A stretch of 64,000 nt of DNA from Oscillatoria princeps RMCB-10 (GCA_019359235.1 JAHHHT010000003.1:306814-370813); one strand, 5' to 3'. Shown: positions 33,879 through 43,424, counted from the first letter of the stretch. A program made the numbers and translations. The notes: generated by a model from the sequence alone, not told the origin.

Positions 33879-34121
33879 AAAACCCTGGCCTTTATTTTTT
33901 ATCAAAACCCTCACTCCCCTATAATAGCTCGCGCATTGCGGTTAATCCATAAAACCAGATATAAGGTGCGTTCCGCCTTATCCATTCCCCATATAAGTAA
34001 AGAATTATAACGCGGAACGCACCCTACAACTTCTCTTTTTCTTGCTCCCCCTCTCTCCTTGTGGGAGAGGGGGTTGGGGGGTGAGGGGGTTAGTTCAAGA
34101 TCCACCGGCACCGCAAACAGT
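33879..34121. repeat. Palindromic repeats upstream of the antitoxin and downstream of hisS
   Basis: AAGGTGCGTTCCGCC faces CGCGGAACGCACCCTAC at about 33962-34026, followed by a CCCCCTCTCTCC / GGAGAGGGGG hairpin. Confidence 0.6.
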
Positions 34122-35420
34122 TTACACCCCTCCTTGCGCCGCTCTCGCCTCATCCAGCCGGCGGCGCAACTCATCCGCCTTCTCCAGCAAATCCGGGATA
34201 GCGATCGCACTCTGCTCGCCCGTCGCCAGCCACTTCAGCTGCACCGTCTGGCTCTCAGCTTCCGCATCCCCCAGCACCAAACACGCACCGGCACCGCTGC
34301 GATCGGCCCGCTTGAACTGCTTGCCAAAGGCACTCCCGCTCAAATCCAAATCGGCGCTAAACCCCAGCCGGCGCAACTTTTGCGCCAGCAGCAGCGCTTC
34401 CGCCTCGGCGCGATCGCCCCTCGACACCACATAAAAATCCACCACCGGCAGCGGCGGCTTTTGCAGCTGCTGCAGCAGTATAATCAGCCGCTCCATGCCA
34501 ATGGCCCAACCCACAGCCGGTGTGGCCGGCCCGCCGAGCTCTTCCACCAGTCCGTCGTAGCGCCCCCCGCCGCAAACCGTAGCTTGGGCACCCAAATCCT
34601 CCGACTGGATCTCAAACGCCGTGTGCGTGTAGTAATCCAAACCCCGCACCAGACGCGGGTTGAGCCGGTAGTTAATCCCCAAATCGCTCAGCATCTGCTG
34701 CACCCGCTGGAAGTGCCGGCGAGACTCCTCCCCCAGATACTCCAAAATACTCGGCGCACCCAGGGCAATTTCCTGAGTGCGCTCATTCTTGCTGTCCAAA
34801 ATCCGCAGGGGATTGCGCGACAGCCGGTCTTGCGAATCCGCATCTAACTCCTCCTTATAAGGAGTCAAATAGTCCACCAAAGCTTGCCGGTAAGCCAGCC
34901 GGTCTTCCCGATTCCCCACCGAATTGATGTCCAGCTGCAGATTTTTCAGCCCCAGCGCTTGCAGGATATCGCTGGCGAGCGCAATCACCTCCGCATCCGC
35001 CCTCGGGTCCGAACTGCCGATCGCCTCCACCCCGATTTGGTGGAACTGGCGCTGGCGTCCAGCTTGCGGGCGTTCGTAGCGAAACATCGGGCCGGTGTAC
35101 CACAGGCGCTGCGCCCCGCTTTGGGCATAAAGCCCCTTCTCGATAAAACACCGCACAACCCCAGCCGTTCCCTCTGGGCGCAGGGTAATCGAATGCTTCT
35201 CCCCCTTGCTGGAGAACGTGTACATTTCCTTGCCCACCACATCCGTGGCTTCCCCAATCCCCCGCTCAAACAGAGCCGTCTCCTCAAAAATCGGGGTGCG
35301 AATTTCCCGATAAGCCGCTCTGCCCAGAATATCGCGAGCCGTTGCCTCCACCCGCTGCCAATAGCCAATTTCCTCGGGCAGGATGTCCCGAGTTCCTCGT
35401 AAAGCTTGAATTGCGCCCAT
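34122..35420 (-). CDS. hisS: Histidine--tRNA ligase
   Basis: 432-aa class II synthetase charging tRNA-His. It shows LRPEGTAGVVR (motif 2 entry), GPMFRYERPQAGRQRQFHQ, the histidine-specific GLDYYTHTAFE and VGWAIGMERLIILL (motif 3). Length and start (MGAIQALRGTRDILPEE) are typical. Downstream lie repeats; upstream (65 bp) is the small gene at 35486 in the same direction. Confidence 0.97.
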   Translation of the reverse strand: MGAIQALRGTRDILPEEIGYWQRVEATARDILGRAAYREIRTPIFEETALFERGIGEATDVVGKEMYTFSSKGEKHSITLRPEGTAGVVRCFIEKGLYAQSGAQRLWYTGPMFRYERPQAGRQRQFHQIGVEAIGSSDPRADAEVIALASDILQALGLKNLQLDINSVGNREDRLAYRQALVDYLTPYKEELDADSQDRLSRNPLRILDSKNERTQEIALGAPSILEYLGEESRRHFQRVQQMLSDLGINYRLNPRLVRGLDYYTHTAFEIQSEDLGAQATVCGGGRYDGLVEELGGPATPAVGWAIGMERLIILLQQLQKPPLPVVDFYVVSRGDRAEAEALLLAQKLRRLGFSADLDLSGSAFGKQFKRADRSGAGACLVLGDAEAESQTVQLKWLATGEQSAIAIPDLLEKADELRRRLDEARAAQGGV

Positions 35421-35485
35421 TAAATTTCTACAAACTGAACAACCTCAACACGAGCGCCAAAGCATCGAGCCGAAGCATCGAACAC

Positions 35486-35785
35486 TCAGCGCTGCTCGCA
35501 GACTTGCAAACCTCCGTAACGATCGCAATAGTAAGCCAAAATCCTGTCCACCCACAGGCGACTGGCTGGGTGAGCATTTTCGGCGTACTGAATCCACAGA
35601 CTGCCAACTTGGCTGAGCTCGTAATCAAACTGCTGTGATTGCTGGGCGCTCAGACCTGTTTCCACGCCTTCCACTTGACGCAAATGAGCGGCAATTTCCC
35701 GATACACCGCTAAAGGCAGTCGCAGCCACCGGATTTCATACCGCAGCTGTTTCTCCCCAGCGGTTTGCAGCCTCGGTGCCTCCAT
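35486..35785 (-). CDS. Conserved hypothetical protein, 99 aa
   Basis: Soluble, with patterns YEIRWLRLPLAVYREIAAHL and FDYELSQVGSLWIQYAE. It begins 2 bp after the pedR stop, so it is almost certainly cotranscribed with it. No domain recognised. Confidence 0.75.
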   Translation of the reverse strand: MEAPRLQTAGEKQLRYEIRWLRLPLAVYREIAAHLRQVEGVETGLSAQQSQQFDYELSQVGSLWIQYAENAHPASRLWVDRILAYYCDRYGGLQVCEQR

Positions 35786-35787
35786 GC

Positions 35788-36084
35788 TTAAACTGCTCCC
35801 TCTTGCTCCTCAACAGCGGCCTGATGGTTGCCCAGGGGCAGTATACAGCAGTTCACCTCATTGATGCACACCTTACCCGACTGCAGAGCCCAGCGAACCA
35901 GTGCCACCCGGTTGTGAGTTCCCGTTTTGGTCAGGATATTGCTGATGTGGTTGTCCACTGTACGCTTGCTAATTTCCAGCTGCTCGGCTATTTCCTGATT
36001 GGTCAAGCCTGCAGCCACCAGTTCAACAACTTGCAATTCTCTTAGCGAAAGGGACGCTTGGGTCTGAGACTCGCTGCCAGCCAT
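35788..36084 (-). CDS. pedR: LuxR-type regulator, PedR-like, 98 aa
   Basis: Small stand-alone LuxR HTH: SLRELQVVELVAAGLT then NQEIAEQLEISKRTVDNHI. The C-terminal VCINEVNCCILP contains the cysteines characteristic of PedR, which senses photosynthetic electron transport through thioredoxin. No receiver domain is present. It heads a two-gene unit with the 99-aa gene. Confidence 0.78.
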   Translation of the reverse strand: MAGSESQTQASLSLRELQVVELVAAGLTNQEIAEQLEISKRTVDNHISNILTKTGTHNRVALVRWALQSGKVCINEVNCCILPLGNHQAAVEEQEGAV

Positions 36085-37063
36085 AACGCATTCCTTGGTC
36101 TGTACATTTACCTAAATTTTAGCCTTTGTCAAGCAAGATCGGCAAAAACTCGCATAGGGAGACTAGCAACCGGCAGTCCCAGCGGTTCTCAAAGCCCCTC
36201 TGGCTCTCGCACAAGGCCAGATATTCAGCGGGACTTTTGCTTTCCCACACCCAAAACCCGAGCCGGTCACCCGCACTCACTCTATACAGTCTATCTTACC
36301 CCTATAGGTCTAACTCCTCATCACCCATTTTAGGCGCGGCAGTTCCCACCGGCCCGCCGGCTGGCCGAGCGCGAGTGCCAGTGTCCCTGACGACCGGCCC
36401 ACACCGGCACCCCCGAGCGCGAGTGCCGGTCGGCACGCGCATCTGCCTGGCCAAAACGAGAGGATCACAAAATTTCACTTTTTGGCAATCCACTTCAGAA
36501 TTAACAGTACCCAACCCTCTTTTCTAGGAAAAGTCGCCGGTGGGATTCGTTTCGACTTGCCACAAGGCTTTTCTATCTCTCCAGGACGCCGAAACTGCCA
36601 GGTTTCTATCCGCAGAATGAGGTTTTTTATAGTGCCAGCTGATAACTTTGAAATAAGACAGCATGAAGAGGAAGCTGAATTATGAAACGTTCTCGCACCT
36701 CCCAAATAGTTGGAGCTTGAGCCCGAAATGTATATCAACGAACCGGGGGATTTGAGGGAAAGAAAGGAGCTGTAAGCTGCTGAACGCGCCGAAGAACTAG
36801 CACAGTTGAACCAAGATGAGGATGGAAAGCTCACTATGGAGCGCGACATGCGCCCTAAGGGCCCAGGGCTTATCTAAGCTAAACAGCCTCATCCTTAGCT
36901 GCCTCTAGCTTTTACGGCACTCCGGTTTTTCCCCCTCCCCTATTGCGAGGGGGATCAGAAACCCGGTTTCTTAAAGAAACCGGGTTTCTGGTATCTGGGT
37001 ATCTGTAAGTTTATGTTCACCGGCCCGCTTGCCCCGGTTGCTTTTTCCTTGCCTAAAATGTTA
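36085..37063. other. Gene-free stretch with hairpin repeat
   Basis: About 1 kb with no gene I can support. A stretch at about 36760-36800 encodes fragments such as ERAEEL, vaguely like the tail of Uma2-type nucleases, too little to call. An AGAAACCCGG hairpin lies at 36957-36989. Confidence 0.45.
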
Positions 37064-37219
37064 TAGCAGCAGGCAGTCAGTTTAGGACACGGGCAGGACG
37101 CTGTCGCGTCCCGCTTCGCTATCGGAGGGAAGGCGTAGGGCAGGCGAGACGCCTGCCCTCAAGGTCTCTGGGACAGGCGAGACGCCTGTCCTACGTCCTA
37201 ATCTAAGTGGCTACTGCTA
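37064..37219. mobile_element. MITE-like element (TAGCAG...CTGCTA family), TA duplication
   Basis: 156 bp between TAGCAGCAGGCAGTCAG and AATCTAAGTGGCTACTGCTA, flanked by TA on each side (37062-37063 and 37220-37221). The interior repeats the GACAGGCGAGACGCCTGTC palindrome. Confidence 0.65.
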
Positions 37220-37314
37220 TATAATTGCAGGGCGTCGCACTTCAGCCGCTGTCAGCACCGGCTTCTCTTCCACTGTCACTGTCAGCAGCCGCGACTGGGT
37301 TTCCTAACCTGCAG

Positions 37315-37488
37315 CTAGCGGCGACTCACCAGCACAAACCCCCGCTTCTTACCCGAACCCGACGAATCCACCCTATCCATTGCCTTCCACAGATCCGTTG
37401 CTTTCACCCACACCGGCGGGTACTTGTAGCGCGAAACATCCAAAATTAAAAATCGTGTCTGCCAATCCAGCGCTATCATGGATTTCAT
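37315..37488 (-). pseudogene. C-terminal remnant of phytochelatin synthase
   Basis: The frame reads TRFLILDVSRYKYPPVWVKA, then TDLWKAMDRVDSSGSGKKRG and FVLVSRR-stop. This matches the C-terminal end of the phytochelatin synthase peptidase family as I recall it from cyanobacterial homologues. An ATG at 37488 opens it, but the upstream catalytic part (Cys, His) is missing and upstream sequence is unrelated. A 57-codon relic. Confidence 0.6.
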
Positions 37489-38591
37489 AGCGATATTTTC
37501 CCTTGCGGGTGAGCGGCGGAAGCTATTGTAATCCCCGAGCGGGATTCATACAAACCAACTTTTTTACCCACCTATATTAGCACATTTGCCGGCACAGGTT
37601 ATATCCGACCTGAGTTAAAACCGCGCTTCAGTTCCTGTCACAACTATTTTTGGCGCACGCAAACCTCCCGGTACGGCTCTGTAATTTTTGCTACCGGCAT
37701 GCGGGGAAAGCTGTGGCGCAGCGGTGCCGGTGCGGAAAGGCTGGAGAGGCACCACCACAGGGGCTGAAAGCAGTTCGGCTAGTGCCCTACCGTTTGTAGT
37801 TGGGCTAAAGCCCAACCGGTGCGCTCTCTGGGGAAACACGGATAACAAATTTTGCGCTGACCCCCGAAATAATACCCGGATGAGTTTGGTGCTCTGGTGA
37901 ATCAGGATAACGCCCACCAGCTGTCAGTGGGGGCAATCACAACCATGTCCCAGGAGCGTACCATGAGTCATCTAGCCTGGATTGATCGCCACCGGCTGCA
38001 GTCGCAGCTGGCATCTATCCCGTTGGGCCCAGCATACCTCCAAAAACATGTCCTGTTGCCGGTTCGCCGGCAGGGCAGTCTCCGTGGGTGACCTGCTCCT
38101 ACAGACAGCGTCCCAAGTTTCAATCCCGTTGCCGGGATTCAGCTGGCCAAAAATATTCTTCTCCTGCCGCCTGCTGAAATCATTCTCGCATTCATTTCGG
38201 CTTCTTTGCATGCAGCGGGATGCTCCCTTCAAAGCCACCACCTGGCAGGGCGGCTCCGGGCTCGTGGCCAGCCGCAGCGGACGAGTGTCCTGAGTTTTGA
38301 ATGGCGAGAACGTCTCTCTAATGCGGACCGCTCCGTGCCGGCTCTCGCAGGAGTTAAGGCAGAGTTAAAATGCGGAACTCTATAAAAGGACTTTCTCTAA
38401 CTCAGCACTCACCCGCTTGGCTATAGCTGAAAACTTTTTGGCAGTTCTGCTCCCTGTCCCCGCCGTGTGGGGACACAGGAGGCTCAGTCTCCAACTGCCT
38501 GACCCAAGACTTGTAAGGGCGACCGGCCAGGACAGCCCTTGCCCACTTGGATGGACATTTAACGCTTTCTCAAACACAAGAGGCTAAGTTC
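37489..38591. other. Gene-free stretch before the M23 peptidase gene
   Basis: About 1.1 kb. Short open frames (for example 37897-38091) have no recognisable content. GGGCTAAAGCCC forms a small hairpin near 37801. TATAAA near 38381 could be promoter material but no -35 is clear. The long distance to ATG 38592 leaves room for a structured leader that I cannot identify. Confidence 0.4.
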
Positions 38592-39683
38592 ATGCGTCTG
38601 CGCACCGTTGCTATTGGCACGCTAGCTGCCCTTGCCGCTCAGGATCTCACCCACAGCACCAGCGCCACTCCCAGCGCCACAGCTCAAACACCGGCACCAG
38701 AGGCCAGCGACGTGGCCAGTCCTCTCAAGACAATTCCACTGCAGGCCGTTGAGTCCGTGGCCACACCTGAAACCCTAATCAACCCGATATTTGCCACCGG
38801 CACTTCCAGGCGCGACTTGCGGGTTCGGACTCTTCAGGACGCTCAAAGCGCTGCGGCTGTTCCCAACTCGCAAGGGGCGGCACCCTCTGGGGATGGCCAA
38901 AGTCAGGTGGCCAGTCCGGAACTGCCACCGGGATTTGCCACCGATGCTGTTTTCCCCCTGGAATCAAGCGAAAAGCCGTTCGCCGGAGCTCGGGCTGTCG
39001 CACGCACAAAAGAAATCAAACAGCCTTACCGAATTCCGCCGGTAGCCGTCATCCCTCCAGCGGAAGACTCTCAATTCTCCCAGCAGGAAACCGCACCGGC
39101 ACCCTCTGTCGAACCCAGTGTTGCCGATACCTCTGCGGCTGGGGTGAGCGCTCGCCTTGACGCCTTGAGAGCCACCATGCGAGGCGAGCATCCTGAGGGT
39201 GTTCAGCTGCCCCCCCTCGGTGCCGCAAATACCTACTTGCCCGAGCTTTCGCCCATGTTCAATGGGTATATGTGGCCGGCGCAAGGAGTCTTGACCTCAG
39301 GCTATGGCTGGCGCTGGGGGCGCATGCACAAGGGAATTGACATTGCCGCTGCGATTGGCACCCCGATTTTCGCCGCCGCTGCCGGTACTGTCACCTATGC
39401 CGGCTGGGACGAGGGGGGATATGGCAACCTCGTAGAGATTGAGCATCCCGATGGCAGCATGACGCGCTACGGCCACAATAACCGGATTCTGGTGCGCCCT
39501 GGCGAGCAAGTCGAACAAGGCCAGCAAATTTCTGAGATGGGCAGCACCGGCTTCAGCACAGGCCCCCACTTGCATTTTGAGATCCACCCACCCGGACAGG
39601 ACGCTGTCAATCCCATCGCCTATCTGCAGGGCGACCCCGCTGACATCGCCACCCAGCGGCGAATTGGTCAAGGCGGGCCCTAG
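38592..39683 (+). CDS. M23 family (LytM) metallopeptidase, 363 aa
   Basis: An N-terminal hydrophobic signal-like segment (MRLRTVAIGTLAALAAQ) and a long Pro/Ala/Ser-rich spacer precede a C-terminal LytM domain. Zinc and catalytic residues are visible: His246 and Asp250 in MHKGIDIA, and His326/His328 in GPHLHFEI, with RYGHNNRI before them. Predicted periplasmic peptidoglycan endopeptidase or activator. ATG 38592 with AGAGG upstream is preferred to the in-frame start at 38547. Confidence 0.88.
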   Translation: MRLRTVAIGTLAALAAQDLTHSTSATPSATAQTPAPEASDVASPLKTIPLQAVESVATPETLINPIFATGTSRRDLRVRTLQDAQSAAAVPNSQGAAPSGDGQSQVASPELPPGFATDAVFPLESSEKPFAGARAVARTKEIKQPYRIPPVAVIPPAEDSQFSQQETAPAPSVEPSVADTSAAGVSARLDALRATMRGEHPEGVQLPPLGAANTYLPELSPMFNGYMWPAQGVLTSGYGWRWGRMHKGIDIAAAIGTPIFAAAAGTVTYAGWDEGGYGNLVEIEHPDGSMTRYGHNNRILVRPGEQVEQGQQISEMGSTGFSTGPHLHFEIHPPGQDAVNPIAYLQGDPADIATQRRIGQGGP

Positions 39684-39825
39684 TGTTAGGGGTTAGGGGT
39701 CGGAGGGAACGCCTGCCCTACGCCTATACTTTTCCCTCGTTCCCAGAAACCCGGTTTCTTTAAGAACCCGGGTTTCTGGCATGTACTTCACCCAATTGCA
39801 AACCGCTATAGCTATAAACCGGCAC
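39684..39825. repeat. AGAAACCCGG hairpin and repeats
   Basis: GGGGTTA heptamers (39689-39703) and a long hairpin at 39745-39777. It separates convergent genes and could act as a bidirectional terminator. Confidence 0.5.
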
Positions 39826-41220
39826 CTACAGGATGCGGAATCTCACATACTGCCTCACCACCGGCTGCAGGGTGAAAACGGCTTGATTTTTCTCAATCAG
39901 CGAGCGCCGGCCTAAAGATTGCATGGCGCTGAACACCTCGGAGGGCGGCACTTTCACCCCCTCTAGCAATTTTGACACAGAAACCGGCTCAGCTTCTTGA
40001 GCCAGAGCGGACATCACCTGTTTCTCTACATCTGACAGGCGATTGAACTGCTCCGCCAAACTATCTTTCAATTCCTCCCCTAAGTATAGGGTATCATATT
40101 TTAGGAATTCCGCAACACTGCCGGCAAATAAATCTTGAATCATGCCGGCAACGAGTTTCAGCCACAGCGGGTTGCCCCGGTAGCGGTCAATCAGTTGCTG
40201 CCAGTGTTCTTCTTCGAGTAAACCTTGGTTTCTCAGGAGTTGCCGTGCCGGTGCCGCATCCAAACCTTTGAGCTGGAATGAGCGCACCGGCCCGTTTTCG
40301 CTTTGCTGCGCGACAATTTCTCGCGGGGGCTCCCAACTGAGCAGCAGCAAGCAACTTTTGTGAGATAATTCTCCTGCAATTCGGAAAAGTGTGCTATAAT
40401 CTTCGCAGCCGGTTTGGTAGTGACCGGCTAGCTCGCCGCTGCGGAAAACTGCCTGAGCGTCATCGAAGATTATCAGACAGCGGTACTTGCGCAAATACTC
40501 CATCAGGCGCGACAGTCTGGCATTGGGGAGAGCCGGTAAGGCGATTTCCTGCCGGTTGGAGAGGACTTGGAGAAGGTGTGTTTGAATGGTTTCCAGGGGT
40601 GGGAAGAAGCGAAGGGATTTCCAAACCACAAACTCAAATTCATCTTTAATTTGGTCTACTAGCTGCACGGCGAGGGCGGTTTTGCCAATCCCGCTGATTC
40701 CCAGAAGTGCGACGAGGCGACAGCGCTGCTGCACAATCCATTTTTCTAGTGTCGCCAGTTCGCCGGTGCGCCCGTAAAAAGGCAAGACAGCCGGTGCGTC
40801 AGCTAAATCTTGACATACTTTGGGTTTAGGGTTGGTTTGGTTAGGGGTTTGCTTTGGGTGCGATCGCGTCTCTGGGACTTCTATGGACTGCAAAGTGTCC
40901 CCACAGACGTTGATGTTATTAATCTGTGCAAAGTCTTTGGCAAAATTGGATGAAACGATGGAGAAGTGCCACCTCTCCAGTGTAGCTCGAAAGTTCGACT
41001 TGCTGACCTCTTCCCCCACTACGTCTGAGAGGATCTTCCACAATTTAGAGGCAACATCCCTGACGTGTCCCTCGGTACATTGGAAGTCATCTGCGATTTG
41101 GGAGTATCGCTGACCTCGCACAGTCCCGCGCAGTATGGCCTCTTGCAGGTTGTCCAGGTGGTTGCCGGTTTTGGCGAAAAACAGGTCGTCGGCCAGTTTT
41201 AAGACTTCCTTAATGTCCAT
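39826..41220 (-). CDS. HTH-domain / NB-ARC NTPase, 464 aa
   Basis: Same architecture as the gene at 13504: N-terminal HTH-type domain (MDIKEVLKLADDLFFAKTGN start), the FYGRTGELATLEKWI entry motif, P-loop GISGIGKTA, Walker B IIFDDAQAVF, GNPLWLKLV for the GLPL-like motif, and a winged-helix region ending LQPVVRQYVRFRIL. The second glycine-rich loop residue is altered (GISG for GMGG). No sensor repeats. ATG 41220 is chosen: further upstream the frame runs through a repeat array, giving a nonsense leader. Regulated probably by that array. Confidence 0.82.
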   Translation of the reverse strand: MDIKEVLKLADDLFFAKTGNHLDNLQEAILRGTVRGQRYSQIADDFQCTEGHVRDVASKLWKILSDVVGEEVSKSNFRATLERWHFSIVSSNFAKDFAQINNINVCGDTLQSIEVPETRSHPKQTPNQTNPKPKVCQDLADAPAVLPFYGRTGELATLEKWIVQQRCRLVALLGISGIGKTALAVQLVDQIKDEFEFVVWKSLRFFPPLETIQTHLLQVLSNRQEIALPALPNARLSRLMEYLRKYRCLIIFDDAQAVFRSGELAGHYQTGCEDYSTLFRIAGELSHKSCLLLLSWEPPREIVAQQSENGPVRSFQLKGLDAAPARQLLRNQGLLEEEHWQQLIDRYRGNPLWLKLVAGMIQDLFAGSVAEFLKYDTLYLGEELKDSLAEQFNRLSDVEKQVMSALAQEAEPVSVSKLLEGVKVPPSEVFSAMQSLGRRSLIEKNQAVFTLQPVVRQYVRFRIL

Positions 41221-41255
41221 AGGTGGGGTAGATGCGGGGGTTTTGCCTATTTTAC

Positions 41256-41368
41256 CCGACATTTTCCGACATTTTCCGACACTGCCGGTTTTTTCCGACA
41301 TTTACCGACATTTTCCGACATCCGGGGGAGTAAAACTCCCTACATTTTCCGACATTTTCCGACTGACA
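41256..41368 (-). promoter_or_regulatory. Array of about eight TGTCGGAAAA direct repeats upstream of the HTH-NB-ARC gene
   Basis: On the minus strand TGTCGGAAAA-type units occur in three groups, mostly 10 bp apart (one helical turn). The last group runs straight into GGTAAAAT, which could be the -10, so the -35 position is occupied by repeat units. The array overlaps the putative promoter and ends about 36 bp before the ATG. A regulator-binding array is inferred. Confidence 0.55.
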
Positions 41369-41404
41369 AGACTGAGATTTTGACAGATGATGGGTACAAA
41401 CACT

Positions 41405-41528
41405 GGCGCTGCACCAGGATGATTAAAACTTTTTGCCGGCATCCTGGTAACCCCACCCCCCAACCCCCTCCCCGTGAACGGGGAGGGGGGGAAAAGAGAG
41501 AGGTTCATCGCAGGCGCTGTGCAACGAC
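41405..41528. mobile_element. Diverged MITE of the GGCGTTGCACA family
   Basis: Ends GGCGCTGCACC and TGTGCAACGAC with the same C-rich/G-rich core as the copies at 33143 and 43485. Flanking 8-mers no longer match. Confidence 0.6.
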
Positions 41529-41693
41529 GCAAATTAACTTTGGGTTGTATCTGCGTTGCAGTCTGTTCCCCTGCCGGTCGCGAAGGAGAAGCGGTGGCTA
41601 ATCTTGAGGTGAGGTCGGTAGGGTTAATCTTTAAGTTTTATCCACCTGTTTCTAATGGAAAGTAATTTCAGCTAATTTGGCGAGAGGTAATCT

Positions 41694-43319
41694 ATGGCTG
41701 TTAATGTATTTGACGCAAATTTCTACCGTTCAGCCAACGCGGACTTGCGGAATCTCAACGATGCCCAAGCCTCGCAACACTTGTTAAACTTTGGACTGAA
41801 CGAGAGACGGACATTTTCTCCCTTAGTGGATCTGAGCGTTTATGCGGCTAGCAATACCGACTTGGCGGCTGCCGGTTTGACCACCAACAGGCAACTGTAT
41901 GACCATCTGTCCAATTTTGGGGTGAAGGAGGGGCGCGTTTTATCCACGGTTTTTAATGGGTCGTTCTACCGGAATGCCAATCCTGACTTAGTAGCAGCCG
42001 GTCTGAATAACGAACAACTGTTTGACCACTTCCGGAATTTTGGCATAAAGGAGGGACGCGCCTCGTCACAATCTTTCAATGTCCGCTTCTACTTGAATAA
42101 TAACGCGGATTTGAAGCAAGCCGGTTTAAACTACCAGCAGGCACTGGAACACTATGTAAATTTTGGGCGGAAAGAAGGACGCATTGCTTCTTCCTCAGGC
42201 GCAGCGCCGACGCCGACGCCGACGCCGGCAGTCGGCGATCCTCTCCCCCCGACAAATAGCACTTTCAGATCCGCTACGGATCTAGGCGTACTGAGTGCCA
42301 ACCGCACTATCACGGACTTTGTGGGCACTGATGACCGCAACGACTACTACCGCTTCACATTAAACAATAACAGTGACGTTGACTTGACTCTCGGTGCGCT
42401 GACTGACTCTGCCTACGTGCAGCTTATTAAGGACTACAACCAGAACGGTGAGCTCAATACTGGTGATGGGGAGGTTTTGAAAGAGGACAGTGGTTATTCT
42501 AGTTCCAACGCCGACATCAGCACATCCCTACAAGCCGGCACCTATTTCATGAGGGTATTTACATATTACACCGATGATAATACCAACTACGACCTAAGAT
42601 TGGGGGTAACTTCTAAACCGGCCACAACTTCAACCGACCCAGGCAGCACCCTGAGCACCGCGCTCAACATTGGAGCTTTGAGCCCCAACACTACCACCTT
42701 CAAGGATTTCGTTGGCCAAACTGACCAGAACGACTGCTATCGCTTCACCCTAAACAGTAACAGTAATTTAAGAGTGACGCTTGCAGCCTTGACTGATGAT
42801 CCCAGAGTGCAGCTTATTAACGACAAAAACAACAACGGTCAGATTGATAATGGAGATGGGGAGGTTTTGAAAGAACAGTTTGGTTCTCCTAGTTACAACG
42901 CCGACATCAGCACAGCCCTACAGGCAGGCACCTATTTTATTAGGGTATCTCGATATTACACCGATGATAATACCAACTACGAACTGAGGTTGGCAGCAGA
43001 AGCCGTCACCACTTCCCAAAACCGGCCTAACCTTTTGAACAGGACGCTTAACATTGACCCCCTGACCGGCACTCCCACCTCCGATCAGGTTGCCGGCAGC
43101 ACTGAGGCGGTTTCCAAAGATACAACTGTCTCTGTCATTCAAGAGTTCAACGGCAATGGTAGCGCAACCACCGGCACTCTTTTCAGCGATGCCTTTGGCA
43201 GTTCTTCTTCCGACGCCTCAAACATTGAACCTTTAGCAAGCGGGACAGACTTCACCGGCATTTTGGCCAGCAACCAGCTGGATAGCACCAACTACAGCAC
43301 TAACCTGACTTTTGTGTGA
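41694..43319 (+). CDS. Repeat protein with two PPC domains, 541 aa
   Basis: The N-terminal about 165 residues are four tandem about 40-residue repeats with pattern NFYRSANADLRNL...HLLNFGLNERRTFS, a module common in cyanobacterial surface or secreted proteins. A TPTPTP linker leads to two bacterial pre-peptidase C-terminal-like beta domains (each DYYRFTLNNNSDVDLTLGAL, then ADISTSLQAGTYFMRV), near-duplicates of each other. The C-terminal about 100 residues are Ser/Thr/Asn-rich. No peptidase domain and no classical signal peptide, so a non-classical or type I export route is possible. ATG 41694 has GAGAGG upstream. Confidence 0.78.
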   Translation: MAVNVFDANFYRSANADLRNLNDAQASQHLLNFGLNERRTFSPLVDLSVYAASNTDLAAAGLTTNRQLYDHLSNFGVKEGRVLSTVFNGSFYRNANPDLVAAGLNNEQLFDHFRNFGIKEGRASSQSFNVRFYLNNNADLKQAGLNYQQALEHYVNFGRKEGRIASSSGAAPTPTPTPAVGDPLPPTNSTFRSATDLGVLSANRTITDFVGTDDRNDYYRFTLNNNSDVDLTLGALTDSAYVQLIKDYNQNGELNTGDGEVLKEDSGYSSSNADISTSLQAGTYFMRVFTYYTDDNTNYDLRLGVTSKPATTSTDPGSTLSTALNIGALSPNTTTFKDFVGQTDQNDCYRFTLNSNSNLRVTLAALTDDPRVQLINDKNNNGQIDNGDGEVLKEQFGSPSYNADISTALQAGTYFIRVSRYYTDDNTNYELRLAAEAVTTSQNRPNLLNRTLNIDPLTGTPTSDQVAGSTEAVSKDTTVSVIQEFNGNGSATTGTLFSDAFGSSSSDASNIEPLASGTDFTGILASNQLDSTNYSTNLTFV

Positions 43320-43424
43320 TGAGTTGGGTGCGTTCCCTCTTCCTTAGCCCCACTTATGGCGAGAGTCGGGAACGCACCCGTTCTTCCTATTCAAACTACA
43401 GGATACTAAATCCATCCACGCCTC
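43320..43424. repeat. GTGCGTTCCCTC palindromic element
   Basis: GGGTGCGTTCCC at about 43325 faces GGGAACGCACCC at about 43368. It lies between the PPC protein and the broken toxin. Confidence 0.6.

Noticed and set aside
36475..36849. 124-aa minus-strand frame and vague Uma2-like tail on plus
   Set aside because: Ser-rich nonsense on minus; too few residues on plus to support a family.
37897..38091. 64-aa plus-strand frame (MNQDNAHQLSV)
   Set aside because: No ribosome-binding site, no family, in a gene-poor stretch.
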